Below, piece after piece: positions 1-5,437 of a stretch of DNA of 10,702 nucleotides. The position numbers and the translations under genes were made by a program. The notes under the pieces are model-generated. The model searched no databases and was not told the DNA's origin. It was given only the letters and a program-made list of their open reading frames with translations. Where the stretch lies: the NCBI GenBank assembly GCA_002779235.1, contig PEXD01000080.1:1-10702 (forward strand), in the 5' to 3' direction. The stretch comes from Candidatus Woesearchaeota archaeon CG07_land_8_20_14_0_80_44_23 (lineage in GTDB: Archaea; Nanobdellota; Nanobdellia; Woesearchaeales; 0-14-0-80-44-23). The first letter of the stretch is position 1. Every line of letters starts with the position of its first letter.

Positions 1-63
1 CAAAAAAATCGCCGAAGCGATTTTTTGTGCGCAAGACCCTGTCTTTGCGTTTTGTGTGCGGGG
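1..63. repeat. Structured repeat element 1 (left-truncated): paired hairpins with mirrored bulges
   Basis: Two adjacent hairpins are visible. Hairpin a (1-27) pairs CAAAAAA and TCGC with GCGA and TTTTTTG around a CGAA loop at 13-16; its 5' arm has seven A against six T, so one A is unpaired. Hairpin b (30-49) pairs CGCAAGAC with GTC-TTTGCG around CCT, leaving one unpaired T (44) in the 3' arm. They meet at TTG-TGCG-CAA. The segment GTGCGGGG at 56-63 matches the right inner stem GTGCGGAG of the element at 10534-10665, so its partner probably lies left of base 1. The pairing is read directly; membership of a family is inferred from the same architecture at three other sites. It could also serve as a 3' end structure for PCNA or its neighbour. 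Confidence 0.75.
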
Positions 64-76
64 CTTTAAACCCTGC

Positions 77-109
77 GCAATTTCTTTGTAAAAAAAATTA
101 AAGAAATGC
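77..109 (-). terminator. Hairpin with T-run just behind the PCNA stop codon
   Basis: On the minus strand the PCNA stop is followed at once by GCATTTCTTT (100-109), a T-rich loop with eight consecutive T, and AAAGAAATTGC (77-87), a stem with one unpaired base. A T-run directly after a stop codon is the usual archaeal termination signal. The hairpin also carries the sequence seen in the repeat elements: the 14 bases AATTTCTTTGTAAA (79-92) recur exactly at 5151-5164. It may therefore be part of element 1 reused as a terminator. Confidence 0.5.
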
Positions 110-850
110 TTAGTCGTTCTCAATCCTTGGTGCGAGGATGAATGCAATCATCAGCTTGTCTGTCTCTGCATACTCAAGTTTCAGCGGGTAGTCATTGCTC
201 ATTGAGATGCTTACGTTCTCGCATAGTTTTGATGCTGTCATCATCTTCTTCAGGTATTCAATTGAGTATCTCGCCTTGACTGCCTCTCCCTTGAGCTCTA
301 TCTTCGTTGATTCAGATGCCTTTATCTCAACCTGCGCCTTGCTGAGGTCTCCCTCTGCAGAGATTATGAAGCGCTGCGGCTCCACTGCAAATGTCACTGA
401 CTCTGCGACGATGTCGGCGTCCTCTATGGAGCTGCTCAGCGTTGAGGAGCTTGTCTTTATCTTGGCTGTGAATTTCAGCTCAGGCACTTTCTGCTCCTTT
501 TCCTCGAGGTCAATAAGGGGTATTAAGAATGTCCTTTTTGTGTTGCCGTCTAATGTTATCTTCAGGCGGTTTTCTGCTGTCTCAATAATCATGGTCTCGT
601 TAGAGCCGGCTCTTTTTAGAATTTGCTTGAGATTTGAGAGATTTATCCCCAGCTCAGTGGGCTTCTCTATGTCATATTCGACAAATGCGCTGGAGAGCAG
701 CTTAAATGCCACCATGGCCACATTCGCCGGGTCCATGGCAATTATTTCTATGCAGTCAGAAGTTATCTTCATTCTCGCCTCGTTGACGAGTTCTGAGATT
801 ATTGAAATGCTATCCTTAAGGTATTTTGGCTCTGCAAGAGCAAGTTTCAT
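110..850 (-). CDS. pcn: DNA polymerase sliding clamp PCNA
   Basis: Homotrimeric ring clamp that encircles DNA and tethers replicative polymerase, FEN1, ligase and other PIP-box proteins. From the ATG at 850 the protein is 246 residues, the normal archaeal length. The first domain begins MKLALAEPKYLKD. The FKLL-SSAFVEYD and ELGINLSNLKQILKRA segments, the interdomain connector around PLIDLEEKEQKVPELKF, and the C-terminal FILAPRIEND are all typical of PCNA. An in-frame GTG at 859 would add three residues. I prefer the ATG because it matches family N-termini and has an SD-like GGGGTG about six bases upstream. It is transcribed divergently from the AsnB-like gene at 958, with a TATA-like ATTTAAATATT near 892-902 and a predicted leader of about 20 nt. 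Confidence 0.97.
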   Translation of the reverse strand: MKLALAEPKYLKDSISIISELVNEARMKITSDCIEIIAMDPANVAMVAFKLLSSAFVEYDIEKPTELGINLSNLKQILKRAGSNETMIIETAENRLKITLDGNTKRTFLIPLIDLEEKEQKVPELKFTAKIKTSSSTLSSSIEDADIVAESVTFAVEPQRFIISAEGDLSKAQVEIKASESTKIELKGEAVKARYSIEYLKKMMTASKLCENVSISMSNDYPLKLEYAETDKLMIAFILAPRIEND

Positions 851-870
851 TCTAAGCACCCCACTTTTGT

Positions 871-902
871 GAGATAATCTCTTATATGGGAATATTTAAA
901 TT
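871..902 (-). promoter_or_regulatory. PCNA promoter: TATA-like box and small dyad
   Basis: On the minus strand AATTTAAATATT (about 891-902) is a good TATA box, placing the transcription start near 870 and leaving a short leader with an SD-like GGGGTG before the ATG. The dyad GAGAT-A-ATCTC (871-881) lies at the expected start site and could bind a regulator; its five-base arms are short enough to be chance. Confidence 0.5.
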
Positions 903-921
903 TTTGCTTTTATACAAGGCG

Positions 922-936
922 AAAAGGTTTTTATTC
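922..936 (+). promoter_or_regulatory. Promoter of AsnB-like gene (leaderless layout)
   Basis: AAAAGGTTTTTATT has a purine-rich BRE-like part followed by a TATA-like stretch. Its centre is about 27 bases before the ATG at 958, so transcription is expected to begin at or next to the start codon. No SD is needed or obvious. Confidence 0.5.
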
Positions 937-957
937 TGAAAGGAAAACCTGGCAGTT

Positions 958-1839
958 ATGGAATGGTATGAAACTCAAGCAGGGCTGGTTGATGAAGAGG
1001 GGTGGAAAAGGCGCATCCTTGAGCTTTGCAGAGAGAAAATCAGATTCAATAATGCAGAGAATGAGCTTTCAGACAGATTATTTTCTGCACTCAAAAAGAG
1101 GTTGCCAGACAGTCCCTTTGGAGTGATGTTTTCAGGGGGGGTTGATTCAACGCTTATTGCATTCGCAGCAAAGAAGCTCGGCGCAGAGCCTATCTGCTTT
1201 TCTGTCGGCATGAAGAACAGCGAGGACCTCAGGTGGGCGTCGCTTGCGGCAGGCGAGCTTGGATTCCAGCTGGAAAAGAAGGTTTTCTCCCAGGAAGAGT
1301 TTGAGGATGCGATAAGAGAAGTAAAAGCAATATTGAGGACTGATGACTCTGTAACACTAAGCATCGGAGCTGTCATCTACTCTGCCCTGAAGCTTGCAAA
1401 ATCAAAGGGAGTCAATATCCTCTTTTCTGGGCTCGGCTCAGAGGAAATATTCGCCGGCTATGACAGGCATCTCAAGGCGCTTAAGTCAGGCGCTGATGTT
1501 AATGAGGAATGCAGGAAGGGGCTGCTCTCAATGTACAAGAGGGACCTTTTGCGGGACTATCCCATTGCGAGGGCGCTTTCATGCGAGATAAGAACTCCTT
1601 TCCTTGATGAGGATGTGATAAGGCTTGCAATGTCAATGCCTTCCTCATTGAAGATAAGTGAAACTGAAAAGAAGATAATTCTTAGGAAGGCTGCAGTATT
1701 TCTCGGGCTTCCTGAAAGGTTTGCGATGAGGAAGAAGAGGGCTGCGCAGTACGGCTCTGGCTTTGACAGAGAGCTTAGACGGGCTGCAAAGAGGCATGGC
1801 TTCTCATTTAGAAAGGATTATGTTAAGAATTTGCCCTAA
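958..1839 (+). CDS. AsnB-like PP-loop ATPase (asparagine synthetase C-domain, no glutaminase)
   Basis: 293-residue protein of the asparagine synthetase C-terminal (adenylating) family. The PP-loop SGGVDST is at residues 59-65. Further family signatures are SGLGSEEIFAGYDRH (157-171), EIRTPFLDEDVIRLA (about 210-224) and a C-terminal RKKRAAQYGSGF, the last resembling ASNSD1-type proteins. The N-terminal class II glutaminase domain of true AsnB, with its catalytic Cys1, is absent: only about 55 residues precede the PP-loop. It should activate a carboxylate as an acyl-adenylate, but whether it makes asparagine from free ammonia or modifies another substrate cannot be read here. It starts leaderless at an ATG and its TAA abuts the stop of the convergent DRG gene. 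The family is confident; the reaction is unknown. Confidence 0.85.
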   Translation: MEWYETQAGLVDEEGWKRRILELCREKIRFNNAENELSDRLFSALKKRLPDSPFGVMFSGGVDSTLIAFAAKKLGAEPICFSVGMKNSEDLRWASLAAGELGFQLEKKVFSQEEFEDAIREVKAILRTDDSVTLSIGAVIYSALKLAKSKGVNILFSGLGSEEIFAGYDRHLKALKSGADVNEECRKGLLSMYKRDLLRDYPIARALSCEIRTPFLDEDVIRLAMSMPSSLKISETEKKIILRKAAVFLGLPERFAMRKKRAAQYGSGFDRELRRAAKRHGFSFRKDYVKNLP

Positions 1840-2994
1840 CTATTTAAGATGCAGCTGCACTATGTCGCCATCCTTGAGAACATGCTCCAGTTTGAATTTC
1901 TGCCCTGGAAACTTTGCTGATTTTCCCCAGACGCGCGCGAACCTCAGCTTTTCCACAAAGCTTGTGTGTATCTTTGAACAGACATCCCTTATTGCCGCGC
2001 CCTCCCTCATTATCATGGGCTTGTCAAGGTCCGCCTCTTTTCCGACCTCGCGCAGGTAAATCCTTATGAATTTGAGTTTCTGGTAAATTGCCTCCTTGAG
2101 AAGCTCAAGGTTTATGCCCTTCTCCGCCGATATCATAACATAGTTAACTCCACTCTTATCCTTGAGTACAACTGATTTTTTTGAGAGCTCAGCCATATAT
2201 TTTTTCACCCTTGAGATTTCCTGCTGCCCCACTATGTCTATCTTGTTTATCACGAAGAGCCCTGATGCATACTTCCTGTTGCCTGTGATAGAGTCAATGA
2301 ACTGGCTTATGTTGATGTTGTCTCTTACAATAACATCGGCATTCATTATCCTGAATTCCTTGAGCGCAGACACAATCTCGTCCTTTTTTATCTTGGTGAG
2401 TTTTACAGTGCTGCTTATTGTGACTCCCCCTCTCGCCTTCTTGTCTATCTTTACATCTGGCTTCTTTTGGTTCAGGCGTATTCTCGCGCTGTAAATCTCT
2501 TTCCTGAGCACAGGAAGCTGAGCTTCAACTGCATATGCGTCTGCAAGCAGCAGGATAAGGTCTGCATTCCGCAGCACAGAGATTGTCTCTTTGCCCTTTC
2601 CTGTGCCATCAGCAGCGCCCTCAAGTATTCCAGGAAGGTCGAGTATCTGAATTTTTGCATTCTTGTATTCCATCAGTCCGGGAATGCAGTTAAGGGTTGT
2701 GAAATTGTAGCTTGCGATCTTGGAGTTTGCGTTTGTGAGCTTGTTTATTAGTGTTGATTTTCCAACAGAAGGAAATCCGATAAGGGCGACTGTCGCGTCC
2801 CCATTCCTCTTTACAGCATATGATGGTCTCTGTGCCTGCTTTCTTATTGTGCGCCTTGACTCAAGCTGCTCCTTGAGCCGGGCTATCTTCACTTTCAGCA
2901 GTCCTATGGCATGCTCAGTCCTCTTATTGTATTTAGTGGTGCTTAGCTCCTGCTCAAGCGCCTGTATCTGCTCAATAAGTAACTGGTCGCCCAT
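1840..2994 (-). CDS. DRG/Obg-family GTP-binding protein with TGS domain
   Basis: 384 residues, close to the DRG family norm of about 370. An N-terminal charged helical segment (1-60) precedes the G domain: G1 GFPSVGKST (73-81), G2 around NFTT (97-100), G3 DLPG (119-122), G4 NKID (250-253), G5 SAEKG (289-293). The insert at about 165-240 is the DRG-specific S5D2L-like region. The last roughly 75 residues form a TGS domain ending in LKDGDIVQLHLK. DRG proteins associate with ribosomes and translation factors in eukaryotes and archaea; the archaeal role is less settled. The gene stands alone, with TTTAAAAG on its own strand near 3018-3026 about 27 bases before the ATG, indicating a leaderless mRNA. 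Its TAG stop at 1840-1842 touches the convergent gene's TAA. Confidence 0.95.
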   Translation of the reverse strand: MGDQLLIEQIQALEQELSTTKYNKRTEHAIGLLKVKIARLKEQLESRRTIRKQAQRPSYAVKRNGDATVALIGFPSVGKSTLINKLTNANSKIASYNFTTLNCIPGLMEYKNAKIQILDLPGILEGAADGTGKGKETISVLRNADLILLLADAYAVEAQLPVLRKEIYSARIRLNQKKPDVKIDKKARGGVTISSTVKLTKIKKDEIVSALKEFRIMNADVIVRDNINISQFIDSITGNRKYASGLFVINKIDIVGQQEISRVKKYMAELSKKSVVLKDKSGVNYVMISAEKGINLELLKEAIYQKLKFIRIYLREVGKEADLDKPMIMREGAAIRDVCSKIHTSFVEKLRFARVWGKSAKFPGQKFKLEHVLKDGDIVQLHLK

Positions 2995-3017
2995 TGTGCC
3001 CTGCGAGTATTCGTTGT

Positions 3018-3027
3018 CTTTTAAACT
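3018..3027 (-). promoter_or_regulatory. Promoter of DRG GTPase (leaderless layout)
   Basis: On the minus strand AGTTTAAAAG, preceded by a purine-rich GAAAA BRE-like stretch, is centred about 28 bases upstream of the ATG at 2994. The spacing fits transcription starting at the start codon. Confidence 0.5.
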
Positions 3028-3090
3028 TTTTCAGGCAGAAAAGCAGATATGTTGTTTAACAGTTATATTTAAGAATATAGTTTTGCCAAA

Positions 3091-3100
3091 CCTTTATAAA
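3091..3100 (+). promoter_or_regulatory. Promoter of MscS-like gene (leaderless layout)
   Basis: GCCAAACCTTTATAAA contains a clear TATA box (CTTTATAAA, 3092-3100) centred about 29 bases before the ATG at 3125, implying a leader of at most a few bases. This supports the internal ATG at 3125 over any longer reading of the frame, which would run into the DRG gene's promoter and coding region. Confidence 0.6.
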
Positions 3101-3124
3101 ACAATTATTCCCCTTTTTTATTTC

Positions 3125-3700
3125 ATGAATGAGAGCAACCTGAGCGCTGTTGCAGAGACAGTTGGGACACTGAAGAACATATCGCTGATATTCAACAACT
3201 TTCTTCTAGCCCTGTTCATACTTGCAGGCGGCTTCTTCATAGGAAGGTTCATCGGAAAGCTTGTCCAGAAGATACTCAGGGGAATAGAGCTTGACGGCTT
3301 GGCCAAGAAGGTTTTCAAGAGGAACATACCTCTCCAGGATTCAATATCCTTTGTCATCTCAGGGGCGATTTACCTGCTCTCAATAATACTTGCGCTTAAG
3401 GAAATCGGGATTGCAGCCCCTGTCTTCAGGTGGCTGGCTGCGGCTTTCATAGTGCTCATACTCATATCAGCCGCCCTTTATGTCAAGGATGCTGTTCCCA
3501 GCATAATATCCGGGCTGAAAATAATTGGCAGCAGACAGATAAGGGCCGGCGACCACATAAAAATAGATGAGCATACAGAAGGCGATGTCATAAAGGTTGA
3601 CCTCACGGAGCTCCGCCTAAAGACCGAAAAGGGAGACCTGATTTATGTCCCAAATTCCATAATATCAAAATCAAAGGTTGAGATAAGGAAGAAACTATGA
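3125..3700 (+). CDS. Small MscS-family mechanosensitive channel-like protein (truncated architecture)
   Basis: 191 residues. Three hydrophobic segments suit membrane helices, at about residues 20-42 (NNFLLALFILAGGFFIGRF), 73-93 (FVISGAIYLLSIILALKEIG) and 98-117. They are followed by DAVPSIISGLKII and a beta-domain signature RAGDHIKIDEHTEGDVIKV...LIYVPNSIISKSKV, as in MscS. The protein stops right after the beta domain and lacks the C-terminal alpha/beta vestibule domain of E. coli MscS (286 residues). MscS channels release solutes on hypo-osmotic shock; whether this minimal form gates the same way is unknown. The start is set by the promoter at 3091-3100. It converges on the UPF0147 gene with 14 bases between the stops. 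Confidence 0.85.
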   Translation: MNESNLSAVAETVGTLKNISLIFNNFLLALFILAGGFFIGRFIGKLVQKILRGIELDGLAKKVFKRNIPLQDSISFVISGAIYLLSIILALKEIGIAAPVFRWLAAAFIVLILISAALYVKDAVPSIISGLKIIGSRQIRAGDHIKIDEHTEGDVIKVDLTELRLKTEKGDLIYVPNSIISKSKVEIRKKL

Positions 3701-3714
3701 TTTTCTGCTGTTGC

Positions 3715-3975
3715 TTAAATGCTCTCGAGCACAGACACTATGTTCCAGACCTGGGTCCTTGTGTAGGGCTGCATGTTTGCATCGTCTGAAATCTCGTCAA
3801 GCTCGTTCAATGCCTTGTGCACCCTCAGCGAAAGCTCTGCATCTTCAGAAAGCGCCTTTTCGGCGTTTGCTATCTTTGCCTTTACATTCCTCGGCACAGT
3901 GGAATCGTTCTCAAGCTCCTTCATGAGCTCAAGCACCTGAGCAATTTTTTCATTTCTCTTCTTGCCTGCCGCCAT
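3715..3975 (-). CDS. UPF0147 family protein
   Basis: 86-residue helical protein matching the archaeal UPF0147 family: it opens with a basic MAAGKKRNEKIAQVLELMKE, then NDSTVPRNVKAKIANAEKAL and a C-terminal TRTQVWNIVSVLESI. The TVPRN(V/I)R-type segment is the family's most recognisable part. Function is not established. It is the last gene of the minus-strand operon, 25 bases after the prefoldin beta stop. That position next to prefoldin, Pcc1, RpoP and L37Ae suggests a translation or folding role, by context only. Confidence 0.9.
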   Translation of the reverse strand: MAAGKKRNEKIAQVLELMKELENDSTVPRNVKAKIANAEKALSEDAELSLRVHKALNELDEISDDANMQPYTRTQVWNIVSVLESI

Positions 3976-4000
3976 TGCAATCGCCTTCTATTTTTAATTG

Positions 4001-4339
4001 TTACTGGGATTTTCCGAGCTTTTCTATTACTTTTTTCTGGAGCTCCGAGGCCTTCTCACGAAAGCTGTTCTCCTGCTTCTCAAGCGTCTTTATCCTTAGC
4101 GAGAGCACCTCCTTCTTTGATTCAAGCTCCTTCTTCAGCTCTTCCTTGTCCGAGGCAACCATGATGTTTCCCACAATCTTGTATGCCTTCTCTGCCTTTG
4201 AAAGTTCCTCAAGCGCAGAGTCCACCTCTGCCAGTTGGAGCTGGAAGTTCTGCTTCTGTAAGGAGAGGTTCTGGAAGGCCTGCTCCATCATCTGAAGCTC
4301 TGAAATCTGCGATTCTGTTTCCTTGTCCTGATTTGCCAT
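4001..4339 (-). CDS. pfdB: Prefoldin beta subunit
   Basis: 112 residues, the usual length of archaeal prefoldin beta. An N-terminal coiled-coil helix (about 5-50) leads to the conserved beta-hairpin motif KAYKIVGNIMV (about 51-61), followed by a second heptad-rich helix (65-108). Two prefoldin alpha and four beta subunits form a jellyfish-shaped ATP-independent holdase that passes unfolded proteins to the thermosome. No alpha subunit lies in this window. The gene is 13 bases downstream of pcc1 and has an AGGAGTG Shine-Dalgarno about six bases before its ATG, consistent with translation from a polycistronic mRNA. Confidence 0.95.
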   Translation of the reverse strand: MANQDKETESQISELQMMEQAFQNLSLQKQNFQLQLAEVDSALEELSKAEKAYKIVGNIMVASDKEELKKELESKKEVLSLRIKTLEKQENSFREKASELQKKVIEKLGKSQ

Positions 4340-4352
4340 TTTTCACTCCTGC

Positions 4353-4592
4353 TCATTCCTTGGCGAGCCTTGCCGACTTCTCAAAAAGCTTTATGTATTT
4401 TGAGAGGGATGCACACTTTGCTTCAAAATCGCATGCTTCCCTTGCTGAAAACCTTATCTCAACTGCATTGCCTTTCGCTGAAATTCTATATTCATTGCTC
4501 AGCTCGGGCTTTATGGAGCTGAGAAAATCCTTGCTTGACTTAGAATCCAGCTGCAATCTGAGTGTTATCCCATAACCTGAATTTTCAGCCAT
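4353..4592 (-). CDS. Pcc1-family KEOPS subunit (DUF3194-like)
   Basis: 79-residue protein with the small Pcc1 fold pattern: a beta strand YGITLRLQL, a helix with the family-like SSIKPEL (about 25-31), a strand pair around YRISAKGNAVEIRFSAR, and a C-terminal helix ASLSKYIKLFEKSARL. Pcc1 dimerises and binds Kae1 in the KEOPS complex, which makes N6-threonylcarbamoyladenosine at A37 of ANN-decoding tRNAs. Similarity is low, as is typical of this short family. The assignment leans on its place between rpoP and prefoldin beta, where archaea often carry a Pcc1/DUF3194 gene. A perfect hairpin sits seven bases upstream of its ATG. Confidence 0.7.
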   Translation of the reverse strand: MAENSGYGITLRLQLDSKSSKDFLSSIKPELSNEYRISAKGNAVEIRFSAREACDFEAKCASLSKYIKLFEKSARLAKE

Positions 4593-4598
4593 TTTGAC

Positions 4599-4614
4599 CA
4601 GGGAACTCTCCCTG
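4599..4614 (-). promoter_or_regulatory. Intercistronic hairpin before pcc1
   Basis: CAGGGA-ACTC-TCCCTG is a perfect six-base-pair hairpin with a four-base loop in the 39-base gap between rpoP and pcc1. On the mRNA it lies just upstream of the pcc1 ATG, which lacks a strong SD. It could be an RNA-processing site, a translation control element or a weak terminator; no long T-run follows, so termination is unlikely. Confidence 0.4.
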
Positions 4615-4631
4615 CATAATACAAAAAAAGA

Positions 4632-4766
4632 TTATCTTGCCTTGACTTTTGTTGGAAGGCTCCTCGGCTTGAAAAGCATCTTGCTTCCGCAGTATGGGCA
4701 CCTGACCCTTCTCTTTATGTAAGTGTCAGCAACCTTTTTGTTGCATACCATGCATTTGTATTCCAT
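4632..4766 (-). CDS. rpoP: DNA-directed RNA polymerase subunit P (Rpb12)
   Basis: 44-residue protein read from the ATG at 4766 to TAA at 4632. It is a small zinc-ribbon subunit of archaeal RNA polymerase corresponding to eukaryotic Rpb12, which helps join the Rpo3/Rpo10/Rpo11 assembly platform to the polymerase and supports open-complex formation. The sequence MEYKCMVCNKK...RCPYCGSKMLFKPRS shows the two zinc-binding CxxC pairs (Cys5/Cys8 and Cys23/Cys26) and the conserved basic tail FKPRSLPTKVKAR. The length is normal for the family. It starts six bases after the L37Ae stop and has an SD-like GAGTGAT upstream, so it is translated within the operon. Confidence 0.95.
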   Translation of the reverse strand: MEYKCMVCNKKVADTYIKRRVRCPYCGSKMLFKPRSLPTKVKAR

Positions 4767-4772
4767 TTTTTA

Positions 4773-5021
4773 TCACTCTGAAATTTCTTGCTTCTTGGCC
4801 TTTTTCTTTTCAATGCTGTAGGCAGATGCTGTGAACTCTGCCTTGCACTTCCTGCATTTCCATATTCCAAGAGCCACCCTTTTGACCTGCTTGTAGTGGC
4901 AGTAGGGACATGCAAGCTTTTTCCTGTACTGCGCCTCAACCTTGCCCAGTTTTATCCTTAGGGTGCGTCCATATCTCGTCCCGAATCTGTTTGCGGACTT
5001 CGCTTCTGATTTCTTTGCCAA
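4773..5021 (-). CDS. rpl37ae: 50S ribosomal protein L37Ae (eL43)
   Basis: 82-residue zinc-ribbon protein of the large ribosomal subunit. The zinc ligands are CPYC (Cys38, Cys41) and CRKC (Cys56, Cys59), with the conserved ANRFGTRYGRTLRIKLGKVE region before them and a lysine-rich tail. It is the first gene of the minus-strand operon. The start codon is TTG at 5021: no in-frame ATG fits, the family begins with a short MAKK-like stretch, and a strong Shine-Dalgarno AGAGGAG lies about seven bases upstream. A leader with an SD is an exception among the leaderless genes of this window and fits the TATA box at 5060-5070. Confidence 0.95.
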   Translation of the reverse strand: MAKKSEAKSANRFGTRYGRTLRIKLGKVEAQYRKKLACPYCHYKQVKRVALGIWKCRKCKAEFTASAYSIEKKKAKKQEISE

Positions 5022-5049
5022 AATGCTCTCCTCTGAATTCTTTTAAATG

Positions 5050-5090
5050 AGAAGACTTTAATATTTATCTGAAATTTGTTAAAGTCTTCT
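5050..5090 (-). promoter_or_regulatory. Operon promoter with a 12-bp inverted repeat around the TATA box
   Basis: AGAAGACTTTAA (5050-5061) and TTAAAGTCTTCT (5079-5090) are perfect 12-base inverted repeats separated by 17 bases. The spacer and inner arm contain, on the minus strand, the TATA-like ATAAATATTA (about 5060-5069). This places transcription near 5039, giving a leader of about 18 nt that carries the L37Ae SD. Arms on both sides of the TATA box suggest an operator whose occupation would block TBP/TFB. The repeat is seen directly; the control role is inferred. Confidence 0.6.
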
Positions 5091-5093
5091 GAA

Positions 5094-5194
5094 TATAGGC
5101 AAGGTACCAAAAATTCGCCGGGCGAATTTTGGGACAAGAAATTCCTTTGGAATTTCTTTGTAAATAATAGCAAACATTGATGTTCTTGCCTATA
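5094..5194. repeat. Structured repeat element 2: outer stem enclosing two mirrored hairpins
   Basis: The outer arms TATAGGCAAG (5094-5103) and CTTGCCTATA (5185-5194) are perfect 10-base complements. Inside, hairpin a (5107-5132) pairs CCAAAAATTCGC with GCGAATTTTGG, five A facing four T, so one A is unpaired in the 5' arm. Hairpin b (5134-5161) pairs ACAAGAAATTCC with GGAATTTCTTTGT around TTT, leaving one unpaired T in the 3' arm. The hairpins meet at TTG-GGA-CAA. The fold would be a three-way junction. A weaker hairpin (GCAAACAT with ATGTTCTTGC) overlaps the right outer arm and could compete with it. The element lies between the L37Ae operon promoter and tRNA-Pro and belongs to no gene. Confidence 0.8.
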
Positions 5195-5262
5195 AAATAG
5201 ATTTTTTGCCCAGTTTTAAAAACTTTTCGTATAAAACCTGAATTAAAGTGGGGCTGCCCGGA

Positions 5263-5437
5263 CTTTCGCCAAGTAGTTACATGTTCTACCGCAGCAATTT
5301 TTCCGCGATATCAAAATTAGCATTGATTTCGCGGTCGTGGAGCCTTGCGCTCCACCTTGCGTGCAAAGAAATGTTTCATTTCTTGCACAAAAAATCTCCA
5401 AGAGATTTTTTTGTGTCAACCGAGCGTAACCAGTTGT
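5263..5437 (-). other. tRNA-Pro T-loop intron carrying four hairpins
   Basis: This is the intron predicted from the bulge-helix-bulge at positions 59/60 of tRNA-Pro. Besides the terminal splice helix it holds CCGCGATATCAA/TTGATTTCGCGG (5303-5314/5323-5334, one mismatch), GTGGAGC/GCTCCAC (5337-5343/5349-5355), and the paired hairpins of repeat element 3 (5361-5415). At 175 nt it is long for an archaeal tRNA intron, and I see no homing endonuclease frame in it. The extra length is explained almost entirely by these stem-loops, suggesting that a structured repeat invaded a tRNA intron. Confidence 0.8.
5361..5415. repeat. Structured repeat element 3, inside the tRNA-Pro intron
   Basis: Hairpin a (5361-5388) pairs GTGCAA-GAAATG with CATTTCTTGCAC around TTT, leaving A5367 unpaired in the 5' arm. 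Hairpin b (5386-5415) pairs CACAAAAAATCTC with GAGATTTTTTTGTG around CAA, six A facing seven T, so one T is unpaired in the 3' arm. The two hairpins share CAC at 5386-5388 and meet at TTG-CA-CAA, the most compact junction of the four copies. The mirrored bulges match elements 1, 2 and 4. No further perfect outer stem closes it other than the intron's own helices. Confidence 0.75.

Noticed and set aside
195..872. Long open frame on the plus strand opposite PCNA
   Set aside because: It is fully antisense to a certain PCNA gene, has no family-like motifs and is rich in serine and phenylalanine, as expected of a reverse-complement shadow.
2720..3124. Upstream extension of the MscS-like frame
   Set aside because: It overlaps the DRG gene's 5' end and promoter. 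The TATA box at 3091-3100 and the family N-terminus point to the ATG at 3125.
5094..5194. Element 2 as an ordinary transcription terminator for tRNA-Pro
   Set aside because: Archaeal termination relies on T-runs rather than long hairpins. The element has an extra outer stem and a second mirrored hairpin, and its form recurs where no transcript end is needed, as in the tRNA intron.
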